Source: Acidobacteriaceae bacterium
GTDB lineage: Bacteria > Acidobacteriota > Terriglobia > Terriglobales > Acidobacteriaceae
Assembly: GCA_025462735.1 (NCBI GenBank)
Contig: JAOAPC010000020.1
Span: 62,001 to 126,000 of the forward strand
Length of the DNA: 64,000 nt
Direction: 5' to 3'
Positions 35,130 through 44,056 of this stretch are shown piece by piece. The notes under the pieces were generated by a model. The model saw only the letters and a program-made list of their open reading frames with translations. It ran no database searches and was not told the origin of the DNA. The position numbers were made by a program, and so were the translations under genes. Position 1 is the first letter of the stretch; the number at the start of each line of letters is the position of its first letter.

Positions 35130-36377
35130 CTATTTCTCCGCCAAGTCCTGCTGCTCATGGCTCGCTTTCGATAGCTTGAGCAGAGACAAATGCTCGCGGT
35201 GGGCAAACACCAGTCCCACAGGAATGCAAGACATAAATGTCACAAGCCATACCAAAATGCCACAACTCAGAGCAGCTTCCGGCGGAATTCCGTATACGAC
35301 TTGCAACGCACCGATGACAGCGAACTGGCTTCCACCTCCGACTGCTGGCAATTGTATGATCGAACCCATCATGCTGAAGCCCATGAGGAGCAACACGTGT
35401 GATACATCCATGTTCGCGAGATGAGGCCGATCTCCAACCTTTTTGACTTTACGATTTCCTTTAAAAAGCCAAACATCTCCCTTGAAAGGTCTCAGGCTGA
35501 AACCTTTGCTGCGGAGTGCTGCATTGAGGGTCTGGATGTTCTCAGGTGTGAGTGGTTCCCCGGCGATTGTGGGCATTGCCGCGTCCTTTGCGGTTTCCAC
35601 ATCGATGGACGGAGGTCCCTCCTGGGCGGCCTCTGGAGGATACGAATGCGCTACTTCGCGGTAGGCCAATGCAATCATGAACCACATGAGAAGTGAAATC
35701 GCGATCAGTTTCACTAACGACTTTCCACCGGAAATCGTGTTCAGCCCTTCGCCAAAGGCGCGGATCTTCTGGTCAGCAATGCGTGCCACGCGGGGGGATA
35801 TCTTGGCAGTCAGATTGTGCAGAACTGCTCCTGCCTCTGATCCGCGTCTACGAATAATGAAGGCCAGTGCGCTTGCTAGGGTTACCGCGGCACAGAGGCC
35901 CACCGCCACGATTCGGAACTGATGTAGGTACGGGTTTGCGCGAATTGCTGAGGGCGCAAAAACATCAATCGTCATTGACACCGTGAACGCGCCGATGTCG
36001 AAGATGCGCTCAACCGCCCATACCCCGATCTGTGATGCGAAGGGCAGGTTTTCTTTGCGCGAGATCAAATAAGGGCGAATAAATTCGCCGGGCCGTCCTA
36101 AGAGCGCAAGCCCGGTGAAACCGATGAACGTAGGTGGAACCAGCTTCCATGTGGAAGTTTTGCAGACTGGTTCCAGAAAAACTTTCCAACGAAGCGCCCG
36201 CAACACATATGTGAGGTAAATGAGACCTATAGCTGCGGCGATATGAAGCGGGTTAACATGGCTTGCACTGCGGAAGCGCGCCCAATCAAACTTGCGCCAG
36301 TGCTGCACCTGAAAATAAATCAGCAGGCCCAGGATGGCCAGCACTACTCCGGTGGTCAAAAGCTGTTTCTTGCTCAT
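35130..36377 (-). CDS. YbhN/UPF0104-type flippase-like membrane protein
   Basis: Membrane protein of about 415 aa of the lysylphosphatidylglycerol synthase transmembrane (UPF0104) family. Conserved segments are 'PLHIAAAIGLIYLTYVLRALRWK', visible in part as LRALRWKVFL, plus GLALLGRPGEFIRPYLI and 'QLPAVGGGSQFAVIGAL'. About eight helices are seen. An unusual soluble stretch of about 80 residues interrupts the helices after 'MIALAYREVAHSYPP'. Family members are thought to move or modify lipids. ATG 36377 is used; GTG 36383 is possible. It follows the lytic transglycosylase by 82 bp. Confidence 0.85.
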   Translation of the reverse strand: MSKKQLLTTGVVLAILGLLIYFQVQHWRKFDWARFRSASHVNPLHIAAAIGLIYLTYVLRALRWKVFLEPVCKTSTWKLVPPTFIGFTGLALLGRPGEFIRPYLISRKENLPFASQIGVWAVERIFDIGAFTVSMTIDVFAPSAIRANPYLHQFRIVAVGLCAAVTLASALAFIIRRRGSEAGAVLHNLTAKISPRVARIADQKIRAFGEGLNTISGGKSLVKLIAISLLMWFMIALAYREVAHSYPPEAAQEGPPSIDVETAKDAAMPTIAGEPLTPENIQTLNAALRSKGFSLRPFKGDVWLFKGNRKVKKVGDRPHLANMDVSHVLLLMGFSMMGSIIQLPAVGGGSQFAVIGALQVVYGIPPEAALSCGILVWLVTFMSCIPVGLVFAHREHLSLLKLSKASHEQQDLAEK

Positions 36378-36459
36378 CGGCACATGGGACTGCTCACTGA
36401 TAACTCCTGTGACACGTTATACGGGACTGTTCACTGGGTCAATTGAGAGATGGGTTCTC

Positions 36460-37311
36460 TCAGCGGGACGCAGACTCCGTCGGCTTCGGAAAGGAATTCG
36501 CCGTTGCTGTTTTGACGGTGTGCTTTTTCGGTGCCGGTACTTTTGCTGTTTGAGTGTGAGGCTTCGTGGTCTTGCTCCTGTGGGCTAGCGAAGGATTTTC
36601 TGCGAGTTTTTTCCTGTTGAAGTCACGAATGATCTTTGCGACGTATGTCTGGGTCTCGAAATACGGTGGAACGCCACGATACCGATCCACGCGCCCCGGG
36701 CCCGCATTGTAGGCCGCCAGCGCCTTCGGCACGTCGTAGTTGTATTTCTCCAGAAGCTCGCGCAAATACTTTGTGCCGCCTTCCACGTTCGAATTCGGAT
36801 CGAACGAGTTCGCGACTCCGAGATGAGACGCTGTCTGCGGCATGAGCTGCATCAGCCCTTGCGCGCCCTTCTTTGAAACTGCTCGGTTGTTGAATCCGCT
36901 CTCAGCACGAATGACGCTATTAATAAAGTCCGGATCAATCTGATGCCGTTGGCCTGCGCCGCTGACCATTTCGTCCAAACTCCGCCGGTCAACCAGAGCC
37001 TGCTGCTGGTTTACAGTTTGTGCAATGCTGGATGGGAACGACAATTTCGGAGCCGGATTCGGGCGCTCAGGAGCGGCGGCTTGCGAAATAGCCGGCGTCG
37101 TGTCGGTTTCGAAGCGCTCAATTTGATCGGTGGGAATCTCAATATACCCGCTTGCGGAGTCGCTGAGGTACAACCTGGTTACCGGGCCAACAACTTGACG
37201 TCGCTCGTGTCGGATTGAATTTCCGTTACGCAGGATGGCGAGATCAGTCGCATTTGCCAGTGGGGCCTCGACCAATATCAAACCCAAAGCGAGTTGGAAC
37301 AGGAATTTCAT
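36460..37311 (-). CDS. Lytic transglycosylase with SLT domain
   Basis: Exported murein hydrolase of 283 aa. A signal peptide ends near ANA, followed by a region resembling a DUF4124-like N-domain and a Pro/Ala linker. The SLT domain at about 120-235 has the catalytic Glu in VIRAESGFNNRAVS, then 'GLMQLMPQTASHLGV' and 'ALAAYNAGPGRVDRY'. The C-terminal tail is rich in Lys, Thr and Pro. It would cleave peptidoglycan glycan strands in the periplasm. Its ATG overlaps the stop of the upstream Cof phosphatase as ATGA, so the two are translationally coupled. Confidence 0.92.
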   Translation of the reverse strand: MKFLFQLALGLILVEAPLANATDLAILRNGNSIRHERRQVVGPVTRLYLSDSASGYIEIPTDQIERFETDTTPAISQAAAPERPNPAPKLSFPSSIAQTVNQQQALVDRRSLDEMVSGAGQRHQIDPDFINSVIRAESGFNNRAVSKKGAQGLMQLMPQTASHLGVANSFDPNSNVEGGTKYLRELLEKYNYDVPKALAAYNAGPGRVDRYRGVPPYFETQTYVAKIIRDFNRKKLAENPSLAHRSKTTKPHTQTAKVPAPKKHTVKTATANSFPKPTESASR

Positions 37312-38183
37312 GAATGCAACACACTTGGTTTTTGCGCTCGGGGCGCAGAACTCAGCACTTGCTCAATTGCTGCCGCGACGCCATTTTCATCATTGGAAAG
37401 TGTCACTGCCCATCCCTGAGCTTTCAGCTCATCACAAGCATTCCCCATGATAAACGGCACCCCGGCAAAGGCAAGCATCTCCAGGTCATTAAAATTGTCG
37501 CCGATGGCCATGACCTGCTCGCGGGGAATACCACGATAATTGGCCCACCTTTCGAGCGCATGGCCTTTGGAACAATCGCGGTTCAAAACATCCACAATAC
37601 ATAAATCGCGGGCAGGATACTCTGTCCGCACTACCGTAATTTTATCCTTCACGGGGCTGGACTGCACGGTCCGCGTAGCCGCCTTCATCCTAGCGAGAGT
37701 GCCGCAGAACATAGCCTGCACGGGATCGGCAATCAGCGCCTTTTCTATGGGAACGACGAATTCGATGAACTGTATGTTGCTCTCCAGCCAGCGCTGAATG
37801 CTGCTGGTCAATTCATCCATACGTTCCAAGACAAGTGCACCCTTAGATTCCTTGTCGAACGTCACGACGGTGTTACCGCGGAACTCCTGCATAACGCTGC
37901 ACAGTTCGCGGCAGGTTTCGACTGACAGCAGATCGCGATGGAAAGTTTCACTTGCCAATGATCGAGTGATTGCGCCATTAGAGCTGATCAGCCACAAGTC
38001 AAACCCAAGTTGTTCTGCGATCGGCAAAGCAAACGTGTGGCGTCGGCCCGTGACTAAAATGACTTCGATTCCGTCCTGATTGGCTTGTCGCAAAGCCTGC
38101 AGGTCTTTCTCGGAGATGCGGAATTTGGAGTTCAGCAGGGTTCCGTCAATATCGACGGCGATCAAACGAATGGGAGGGGTCAC
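37308..38183 (-). CDS. Cof-type HAD-IIB phosphatase
   Basis: Haloacid-dehalogenase hydrolase of 291 aa. Motif I is AVDIDGTLLNS, motif II 'LVTGRRH', motif III Lys in 'SKGHAL' and motif IV MAIGDNFNDLEML. The IIB cap is typical of the Cof family, which dephosphorylates sugar phosphates, cofactors or pyridoxal phosphate. The precise substrate is not deducible. GTG 38183 is the start. It is followed by the lytic transglycosylase with a four-base overlap. Confidence 0.92.
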   Translation of the reverse strand: MTPPIRLIAVDIDGTLLNSKFRISEKDLQALRQANQDGIEVILVTGRRHTFALPIAEQLGFDLWLISSNGAITRSLASETFHRDLLSVETCRELCSVMQEFRGNTVVTFDKESKGALVLERMDELTSSIQRWLESNIQFIEFVVPIEKALIADPVQAMFCGTLARMKAATRTVQSSPVKDKITVVRTEYPARDLCIVDVLNRDCSKGHALERWANYRGIPREQVMAIGDNFNDLEMLAFAGVPFIMGNACDELKAQGWAVTLSNDENGVAAAIEQVLSSAPRAQKPSVLHS

Positions 38184-38220
38184 TAGGGAAATTTTAGCAG
38201 CTGAGAGGAGCAGTGTGGCG

Positions 38221-38238
38221 CCGGACGCCCTCGTCCGG
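38221..38238. repeat. Short palindrome CCGGACG-CGTCCGG
   Basis: Two 7-base complementary arms flank CCCT. It resembles the shorter palindromes at 20707 and 40388 and lies in the spacer between the Cof gene and the TPR gene. It would be translated only if the TPR gene started at the upstream GTG 38213. Confidence 0.6.
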
Positions 38239-38251
38239 AATTGACTACACC

Positions 38252-39040
38252 ATGGTCACTGCCCCCCAACCCACGCTTCTGCTATATTTCGCAAAACCCA
38301 TGGGATTTCTGTACTCATTACTGTTTCCGTGGAATTTGGTCCTGCAGGCGATTGCGATTGTCCACTTCATTCGTCGCCGTCCGGACAATTATTGGCTTTG
38401 GATCATTCTCATCGGCGGTTGGATTGGAGCATTGGTTTACATTTTTGCCGAAGTTCTGCCCGATGCCGGGCTGCTGCGCCAGTCTTTCAGGACATTTTCT
38501 CGGCGGCGCAGAATCGGCGAGCTCCAGGCGATTGTGCTCGACAATCCTTCGGCCGGAAATTATGAAGAGCTGGCTGACCTTTATTTGGACGACCGGAAGT
38601 TTGCCCTTGCGCGTGAGTGCTATGACAAAGCCATCTCGTCTCGCACCGATTCGCCCGATCCCTTCTACCGCCGCGGTATCGCCGAAATTGAGCTTGGCGA
38701 TTTCACTGCTGCAGTAACCGATTTGGAGCGGGTTGTCGCCAAGGATGCTCAGTACGATTTTCACCGCGCGTCCGGACTATTGGCCCACTCATATGCTCAG
38801 ACCGGGCAGCCGGAGAAGGCTAACGCGCTCTTTCGTCAGACAACGCAGATCTCGACCTTATCCGAGACCTATTTGAATTATGCGAGCTTCCTTGCTGCTC
38901 AGGGAAGGAATGCCGAAGCACGCGAATGGACGCAACGCATCCTTGCTAAAAAGCCGACACTGCCCGGATATTTACGACGTCGCGAACGTCCGTGGTTTCG
39001 GAAGGCGAAGGGTTTGCTGAAGCAGTTGCCGGCATCATGA
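38252..39040 (+). CDS. Membrane-anchored tetratricopeptide-repeat protein
   Basis: Protein of about 262 aa. Two N-terminal helices ('FLYSLLFPWNLVLQAIAIVHF' in part, and WLWIILIGGWIGALVYIF) resemble the PLDc_N membrane anchor. At least three TPR units follow, with the pattern 'YEELADLYLDDRKFALAREC' and 'FHRASGLLAHSYAQTGQPEK'. TPRs mediate protein contacts, so a scaffold role at the inner membrane is inferred. ATG 38252 is preferred; ATG 38300 is also possible, while GTG 38213 lies inside a palindrome. It converges on the DNA ligase gene, ending 4 bp away. Confidence 0.8.
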   Translation: MVTAPQPTLLLYFAKPMGFLYSLLFPWNLVLQAIAIVHFIRRRPDNYWLWIILIGGWIGALVYIFAEVLPDAGLLRQSFRTFSRRRRIGELQAIVLDNPSAGNYEELADLYLDDRKFALARECYDKAISSRTDSPDPFYRRGIAEIELGDFTAAVTDLERVVAKDAQYDFHRASGLLAHSYAQTGQPEKANALFRQTTQISTLSETYLNYASFLAAQGRNAEAREWTQRILAKKPTLPGYLRRRERPWFRKAKGLLKQLPAS

Positions 39041-39044
39041 ACGG

Positions 39045-40070
39045 TTAGAGCAAGTCCAGCGCAGAACGATTCTCGCGCTCAACCTGCTTGAGCGTGCAAT
39101 CTTTAGGGTCCTTCTCTGGCCGCCATCTCAAGAATTTCGTTCCATGCCGGAAGCGCCCGCCGGTGAAGTGATCGAATTGCACCTCCACAACAAGCTTAGG
39201 CGCTAGTGGTTGCCATTCTGCGGAGCGCTTGGTGCTCCATCGGCTTAGGCCTCCGGGCGCCTTTCCGGTAAAACCAGGAGGTTTGATCATGCCTTCGAGT
39301 TTTTTTGTTAACGCAGGACGATCTGCATCTTTGATCGAAGATGTAAATCCCACGTGGTCGAGATTGCCCTCGTCGTTATAAAGACCCAGCAACAGTGAGC
39401 CGACCAGCGGCTCTTTCTCGAGATAGCGAAAGCCTCCGACGACGCAGTCGGCGGTGCGCTGCCGTTTGATTTTCTGCATGCCCGCGCGTTCGCCGGTTTG
39501 ATAAGGCAGATCGCGGCGTTTCGCGATGACTCCGTCCAGTGCCACACCCATTCGGAACCATTTACGCGCCACCGACAAATCTTCGGTAACGGGCGAGAGG
39601 CGGACCGATTGATTCTTCTTTAAGTATCGTTTCGCAAACAGCTCAAGTGTTGACCGACGTTCTTCAAGAGGCATTTTTACAAGCGGTCGACCGTCCTCGT
39701 CGACCAGAAGGTCGAAGACTAAGAAAGTCGAAGGTGTCTCCTGGCTCAACTTCTGCACGCGGCTTGCAGCCGGGTGGATTCGCATCAACAAATGGTCGAA
39801 TGACAGTGTGCCGTCAACCGGTATAACGATCTCACCGTCCAGCACGAACTGTTCAGCGGGAAGTGCTGACAGCGTCCGCACGAGTTCAGGAAAATATCGG
39901 GTCAAAGGCTTCCCCGATTTTGACATCAGTTCAACTCGCTTCCCATCGCGAAAAGCGAGGCAGCGGAAGCCGTCCCATTTGGGCTCATACTGCCACTCAG
40001 TGCCGGTCGGCAATTCGCTGGCCGGCAGTGCTTCCATCGGTTTGTATTTTTTGCTTAACGGCAATGACAT
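39045..40070 (-). CDS. ATP-dependent DNA ligase (LigC/LigD ligase-domain type)
   Basis: Ligase of 341 aa. The nucleotidyl-accepting Lys31 is in YEPKWDGFRCL, with downstream motifs 'VLDGEIV', 'FLVFDLLV', 'DGVIAKR' and 'QKIKRQRTADCVVGGF'. The OB-fold C-terminal domain is present. It seals nicks and could act in repair of double-strand breaks. No Ku or LigD polymerase/nuclease genes are adjacent, so non-homologous end joining is not shown here. It resembles a stand-alone LigC-type enzyme. It is divergent from threonine synthase. Confidence 0.92.
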   Translation of the reverse strand: MSLPLSKKYKPMEALPASELPTGTEWQYEPKWDGFRCLAFRDGKRVELMSKSGKPLTRYFPELVRTLSALPAEQFVLDGEIVIPVDGTLSFDHLLMRIHPAASRVQKLSQETPSTFLVFDLLVDEDGRPLVKMPLEERRSTLELFAKRYLKKNQSVRLSPVTEDLSVARKWFRMGVALDGVIAKRRDLPYQTGERAGMQKIKRQRTADCVVGGFRYLEKEPLVGSLLLGLYNDEGNLDHVGFTSSIKDADRPALTKKLEGMIKPPGFTGKAPGGLSRWSTKRSAEWQPLAPKLVVEVQFDHFTGGRFRHGTKFLRWRPEKDPKDCTLKQVERENRSALDLL

Positions 40071-40173
40071 TACGAGGTCCCGCGATGTCCGAGGCCTAGG
40101 ATGCCGCCAGTCTGTATACCGTTAGCATTTCGCTCTGTCACGAGCAACGCTGAGTCCCTGATACACTCTCCGC

Positions 40174-41451
40174 GTGTCTAGAGTTACTTATCTTGAATGC
40201 ACCAAATGCGGTGCGCATCTCGCTGCCGATATACCACAGAATGTTTGCACGAAAGATGGCGGCATTCTTTTTGCGCGCTATGACCTGAATTCAATTAAGA
40301 CAACATTTACTCCCGACGCTCTCGCAGGCAGGGAAGCCAACCTCTGGCGTTACCGCGAAGTTCTGCCTGAGCTTGAGCCGATTACGCACGGGCGAGGACG
40401 CCCGCCCCTCCAAACAGAGACTTTGGAGAGACGGGCGTCCTCACCCGTCACCTTAGGCGAGGGGTTCACACCGCTGATTCCCAGCCGCGAGTTTCCCCAT
40501 GTCTGGATCAAAGATGAAGGACTGAATCCGACCGGATCATTCAAAGCACGCGGAATTTCTGTTGCCGTCAGTGTCGCGGAAGCCTTAGGCATAAAGAAGG
40601 TTGCCATGCCTTCCGCCGGGAACGCAGGCAGCGCTCTTGCGGCGTACGCAGCCGCTGCAAAGATTGAAGCGCACATCTTTATGCCGCGCGACGTCCCCCT
40701 GGCAAACCGTATCGAGTGCGAAATGTATGGTGCGCACGTGACCCTGGTGAACGGTTTAATCAGCGACTGCGCCCGCATGGTGAGCGATCGCAAGGACAAA
40801 GAAGGATGGTTCGATCTTTCCACGCTCAAAGAGCCGTACCGGGTCGAGGGAAAAAAAACCATGGCGTACGAGTTATTCGAGCAACTTGGCGGCAATCTGC
40901 CCGATGCCGTGATCTTCCCCAGCGGCGGCGGAGTCGGCGTGATCGCGATGTGGAAAGCCTTTGACGAAATGGAAGAACTCGGATGGCTGGGAAAAAAGAG
41001 GAAGCGGCCGCGCATGATCGTAGTTCAGGCCGCGGGATGCGCGCCAATCGTGAAAGCCTGGAATGAAGGCAAAACCACTGTCGAAATGTGGAATCAGAGT
41101 TCCACCATCGCCGCCGGACTCCGCGTCCCTAAACCTTATGGAGATTATCTGGTGCTCGACATTCTCAAGCGCAGCGGAGGCACGGCGATCGCGGTCAGTG
41201 ATGATGAAATCCGAGATTCAGTTCGGCACTGGGCGAGGCACGAAGGCGTTTTTGCTGCGCCCGAAGGAGCGGCCAGTCTCGCGGCCTTTAGAAAATTACG
41301 GTCGGAGTCAGCAGGAAACCCGCCGTTTCTGTCTGAGAAAGATCGAGTCGTGCTATTCAATACCGGAACCGGATTGAAATATCTCGACGTACTTCAAGAG
41401 CGCAAATTGCCCCCTTCGTGGCAGATCGGCGGAATCATAGGGCCGTACTGA
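40174..41451 (+). CDS. thrC: Threonine synthase
   Basis: PLP enzyme of 425 aa that converts O-phosphohomoserine to threonine. An N-terminal zinc-ribbon-like region has CTKCG, the PLP Lys124 is in NPTGSFKARGISV, and the cofactor-binding loop is PSAGNAGSALAAY. The C-terminus has 'VLFNTGTGLKYLD'. An in-frame insertion of about 20 residues (THGRGRPP to RRASSPV, 71-92) is encoded by a palindromic element at 40388-40449 and lies just before the conserved VTLGEGFTPL. The start is GTG 40174 without a strong ribosome-binding site. Confidence 0.92.
   Translation: MSRVTYLECTKCGAHLAADIPQNVCTKDGGILFARYDLNSIKTTFTPDALAGREANLWRYREVLPELEPITHGRGRPPLQTETLERRASSPVTLGEGFTPLIPSREFPHVWIKDEGLNPTGSFKARGISVAVSVAEALGIKKVAMPSAGNAGSALAAYAAAAKIEAHIFMPRDVPLANRIECEMYGAHVTLVNGLISDCARMVSDRKDKEGWFDLSTLKEPYRVEGKKTMAYELFEQLGGNLPDAVIFPSGGGVGVIAMWKAFDEMEELGWLGKKRKRPRMIVVQAAGCAPIVKAWNEGKTTVEMWNQSSTIAAGLRVPKPYGDYLVLDILKRSGGTAIAVSDDEIRDSVRHWARHEGVFAAPEGAASLAAFRKLRSESAGNPPFLSEKDRVVLFNTGTGLKYLDVLQERKLPPSWQIGGIIGPY
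40388..40449. repeat. 62-bp palindromic element inserted in frame in thrC
   Basis: ACGGGCGAGGACGCCCG with adjoining CTCCAAA is mirrored, across a 7-base centre, by TTTGGAG and CGGGCGTCCTCACCCGT. The result is a long hairpin of about 24 paired bases. Insert length keeps the reading frame. Its right half is nearly identical to sequence at 20744-20773. Confidence 0.85.
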
Positions 41452-41499
41452 TTTTCGCAACAAAAAACGGTGCTACATTCTCCATAGGCTTTCGAATCC

Positions 41500-42855
41500 A
41501 TGGAACATCGGCTGATCCTGATTAATCTGCTGGTAAAGCTGGGCGTGGCTGCAGCCATTGCTGCCGGGTTGGTGCGATCGGTGGAGTTCAAGTCGCTACT
41601 GTTTCGCGAACAACGCTCACTAAAAGACAAGACTTACCTCGCCTTGTGGCTGGCGGTTTCCGCATGGATCGGATTCCATCTTGCGTTGGGTATCTGGATC
41701 AAGTTCGGCGCAGAGAGCACCTTTGCCGGTGATCTCTCATTCGAAGCCACAGTTCTTCTGGGAGTAATTGCGGGGCGTTTCGCGGGGGTTACTGGCGGTC
41801 TGCTGCTGGCCGTATTCAGCGGTGCGTGGCTAATGTTGCCGGTGAACGCGGTTGTAGGACTGGTCTCAGGTCAGCTTAGAATGTTCGCTCCCAACCGCGA
41901 AGAAGTCTGGCGTTTCTCTCCTTTTAATTATCTGAGCCTTGTGCGTTGGATGCGGCGCGGCGAGGCCCGGCCCAGCTTTTCCGATTGGCAGATACTCTTT
42001 CTGTTCACGATTGTCGCTTTGCGTTTCCTGGAAACCGAGGTGTTGCGCTGGCTTCCAGGCTATACCTATGCTGCCCACCCTCTGTGGGTAGATGTGTTGA
42101 TTTACGCCACCTCGGTGACGGTGATCGTGATCGAGCTAAAAATCTGGAACGGCGTCCGCTTACAGATCAAGTTGGAAGAGCAGGCGCAGTTGCTGCTTAG
42201 CGCGCGCATGGCAGCGTTGCAGAACCAGATCAATCCTCATTTTCTTTTTAATACGTTGAATTCAGTGTCCTCGCTGGTACGCGTGAACCCCGACACGGCA
42301 CGCGAGCTGATCATCAAGCTGGCAACGATTTTGCGCCGGCTGCTTCACAGCAGTGATGCGTTCGTAGCCCTGCAAGAGGAAATCGATTTCATCGACAACT
42401 ACCTCGACATAGAGGTGGTCCGCTTCGGCGCAGACAAGCTCCGAGTGGTCAAAGAATTGGATCCCGAGTCGCTCGACGTAATGGTTCCCAGCATGTTGCT
42501 GCAGCCACTGGTTGAAAATTCAATTAAGCATGGGCTGTCGTCGAAAATTGACGGGGGTAGTATTTATTTGCGCAGCAAACTTTTCGAGTCGCATGTGACC
42601 ATTGAAGTCGAGGATGACGGGGTAGGGATGGGATCAGTCCAATTGCTGGAACCGCCTACTGGTTTCGGCGAAGGCGGAATTGGAATGGCCAATGTCGCTG
42701 AGAGGCTTAAGGTGCTGTACGGCGATACCGCCCGAATGACCATCGACAGCCGCAATGGAACCGGGACCCTGGTACGGCTACGGCTGCCTATCCTGCCTGG
42801 GGATTCAAAGTTACCCGCAGCGCTTTACGAAGAGCGCTCCATCACTCGCCGGTAA
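41500..42855 (+). CDS. LytS/YehU-type membrane sensor histidine kinase
   Basis: Sensor kinase of 451 aa. The N-terminal half has about six hydrophobic helices resembling the 5TM-5TMR-LYT sensor. The His kinase domain has the phospho-acceptor His in QINPHFLFNTLNS, followed by the HATPase with QPLVENSIKHGL and 'VEDDGVGMG'. LytS-type kinases pair with LytTR regulators, but none is in the window. The last 31 bp overlap the convergent bshA gene. ATG 41500 is the start. Confidence 0.9.
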   Translation: MEHRLILINLLVKLGVAAAIAAGLVRSVEFKSLLFREQRSLKDKTYLALWLAVSAWIGFHLALGIWIKFGAESTFAGDLSFEATVLLGVIAGRFAGVTGGLLLAVFSGAWLMLPVNAVVGLVSGQLRMFAPNREEVWRFSPFNYLSLVRWMRRGEARPSFSDWQILFLFTIVALRFLETEVLRWLPGYTYAAHPLWVDVLIYATSVTVIVIELKIWNGVRLQIKLEEQAQLLLSARMAALQNQINPHFLFNTLNSVSSLVRVNPDTARELIIKLATILRRLLHSSDAFVALQEEIDFIDNYLDIEVVRFGADKLRVVKELDPESLDVMVPSMLLQPLVENSIKHGLSSKIDGGSIYLRSKLFESHVTIEVEDDGVGMGSVQLLEPPTGFGEGGIGMANVAERLKVLYGDTARMTIDSRNGTGTLVRLRLPILPGDSKLPAALYEERSITRR

Positions 42856-43988
42856 AACTGCTCATAATGCGGAATGATTTTCGTAGTGCAGAAACGTGCC
42901 TTGGCGGCAGCTCTGCATTGTTTGCCCATGGCGCGCAAGCGAGTTTCATCCTTGAGAATGTCAATGGCGTAGCGTGCCATGGTCTCGATGTCGCCAACAT
43001 CAGCCAGGAATCCGCTCTTTTCATGCTCGATCACCTCAGGCACACCCCCGACCCTGGTTGCGACTGGAACGACTTCGCAAGCCATCGCCTCGAGTGCGGC
43101 CAGGCCAAATGATTCGAGCTCACTCGGCATCAGCAGGACATCAGAAATCCCGAGGGTTTCAAAGACCTGTTCGCGCTTGCCAAGAAAGATCACGTCGTTA
43201 TGTATGCCCTTTTGCACCGCGAGCCATTCTGCCGGAGAGCGGTCCGGGCCATCGCCCAAAAGCAGTAGCTTCGAAGGGATCTTTTTTCGGACGCGATCAA
43301 AAATCTCGATTACATCCGTGATCCGTTTCACTGGGCGAAAGTTCGACACATGGATCAGAATGCGTTCTCCATTCGGAGCAAATTCCGCACGCCGTTCGGC
43401 AAAGGTCTTCTCGTCGCGACAATACACATCGCAGTTGACAAAGTTGTAGATAACTTCGATGTGGTTCTTTACTTCGAATTCGCGCACCGTCCGCTCGCGC
43501 AGGTACTGCGAAATCGCAGTGACCCCATCGCTTTGTTCGATCGAGTAACGCGTGATCGGCAAGTAAGAGCGGTCCTGGCCCACCAGCGTGATATCGGTAC
43601 CGTGCAGGGTGGTGACAAACGGCAGTTTGCGGGGTTTCGGTCCCGCGGCGAGCATTTGCCGGGCCAGCATGGCGCTCACCGAATGCGGAATTGCATAGTG
43701 CACATGCAGCAGATCAAGGTCGTAAAGTTCGGAAACTTCAGCCATACGCGTGGCCAACGCTAAATCGTACGGAGGATAGTCGAACAGAGGATAGCGGGAG
43801 ACTTCGACTTCGTGATAATGAATGTTCGCTGCCGGCCGGTTCAGGCGAATCGGCTGCGCGTAGGAAATAAAGTGGACGTCGTGCCCGCGCTGGGCCAGCT
43901 CCAGGCCTAATTCAGTAGCAACTACCCCACTGCCGCCGTAGGTTGGATAGCAAGTAATGCCGATTTTCAGGCTCTCCCGCATGTTCAT
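42825..43988 (-). CDS. bshA: N-acetyl-alpha-D-glucosaminyl L-malate synthase
   Basis: GT4 glycosyltransferase of 387 aa that starts bacillithiol synthesis by joining GlcNAc to L-malate. The opening KIGITCYPTYGGSGVVATEL is a BshA hallmark, with 'LLHVHYAIPHSVSA', 'THLHGTDITLVGQD'-type sequence seen as TLHGTDITLVGQDRSY, and the nucleotide-sugar motif 'SELESFGLAALEAMAC'. bshB and bshC are not in the window, so bacillithiol is inferred. The start may be ATG 43988 or 43982. It overlaps the kinase gene tail to tail by 31 bp. Confidence 0.94.
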   Translation of the reverse strand: MNMRESLKIGITCYPTYGGSGVVATELGLELAQRGHDVHFISYAQPIRLNRPAANIHYHEVEVSRYPLFDYPPYDLALATRMAEVSELYDLDLLHVHYAIPHSVSAMLARQMLAAGPKPRKLPFVTTLHGTDITLVGQDRSYLPITRYSIEQSDGVTAISQYLRERTVREFEVKNHIEVIYNFVNCDVYCRDEKTFAERRAEFAPNGERILIHVSNFRPVKRITDVIEIFDRVRKKIPSKLLLLGDGPDRSPAEWLAVQKGIHNDVIFLGKREQVFETLGISDVLLMPSELESFGLAALEAMACEVVPVATRVGGVPEVIEHEKSGFLADVGDIETMARYAIDILKDETRLRAMGKQCRAAAKARFCTTKIIPHYEQFYRRVMERSS

Positions 43989-44056
43989 TCGATGGGGAAA
44001 GTGTAGCGCAGATTCGGATTTTCAAAGGTATTCGAGGACGCGAAGAAGAGAAGAGA

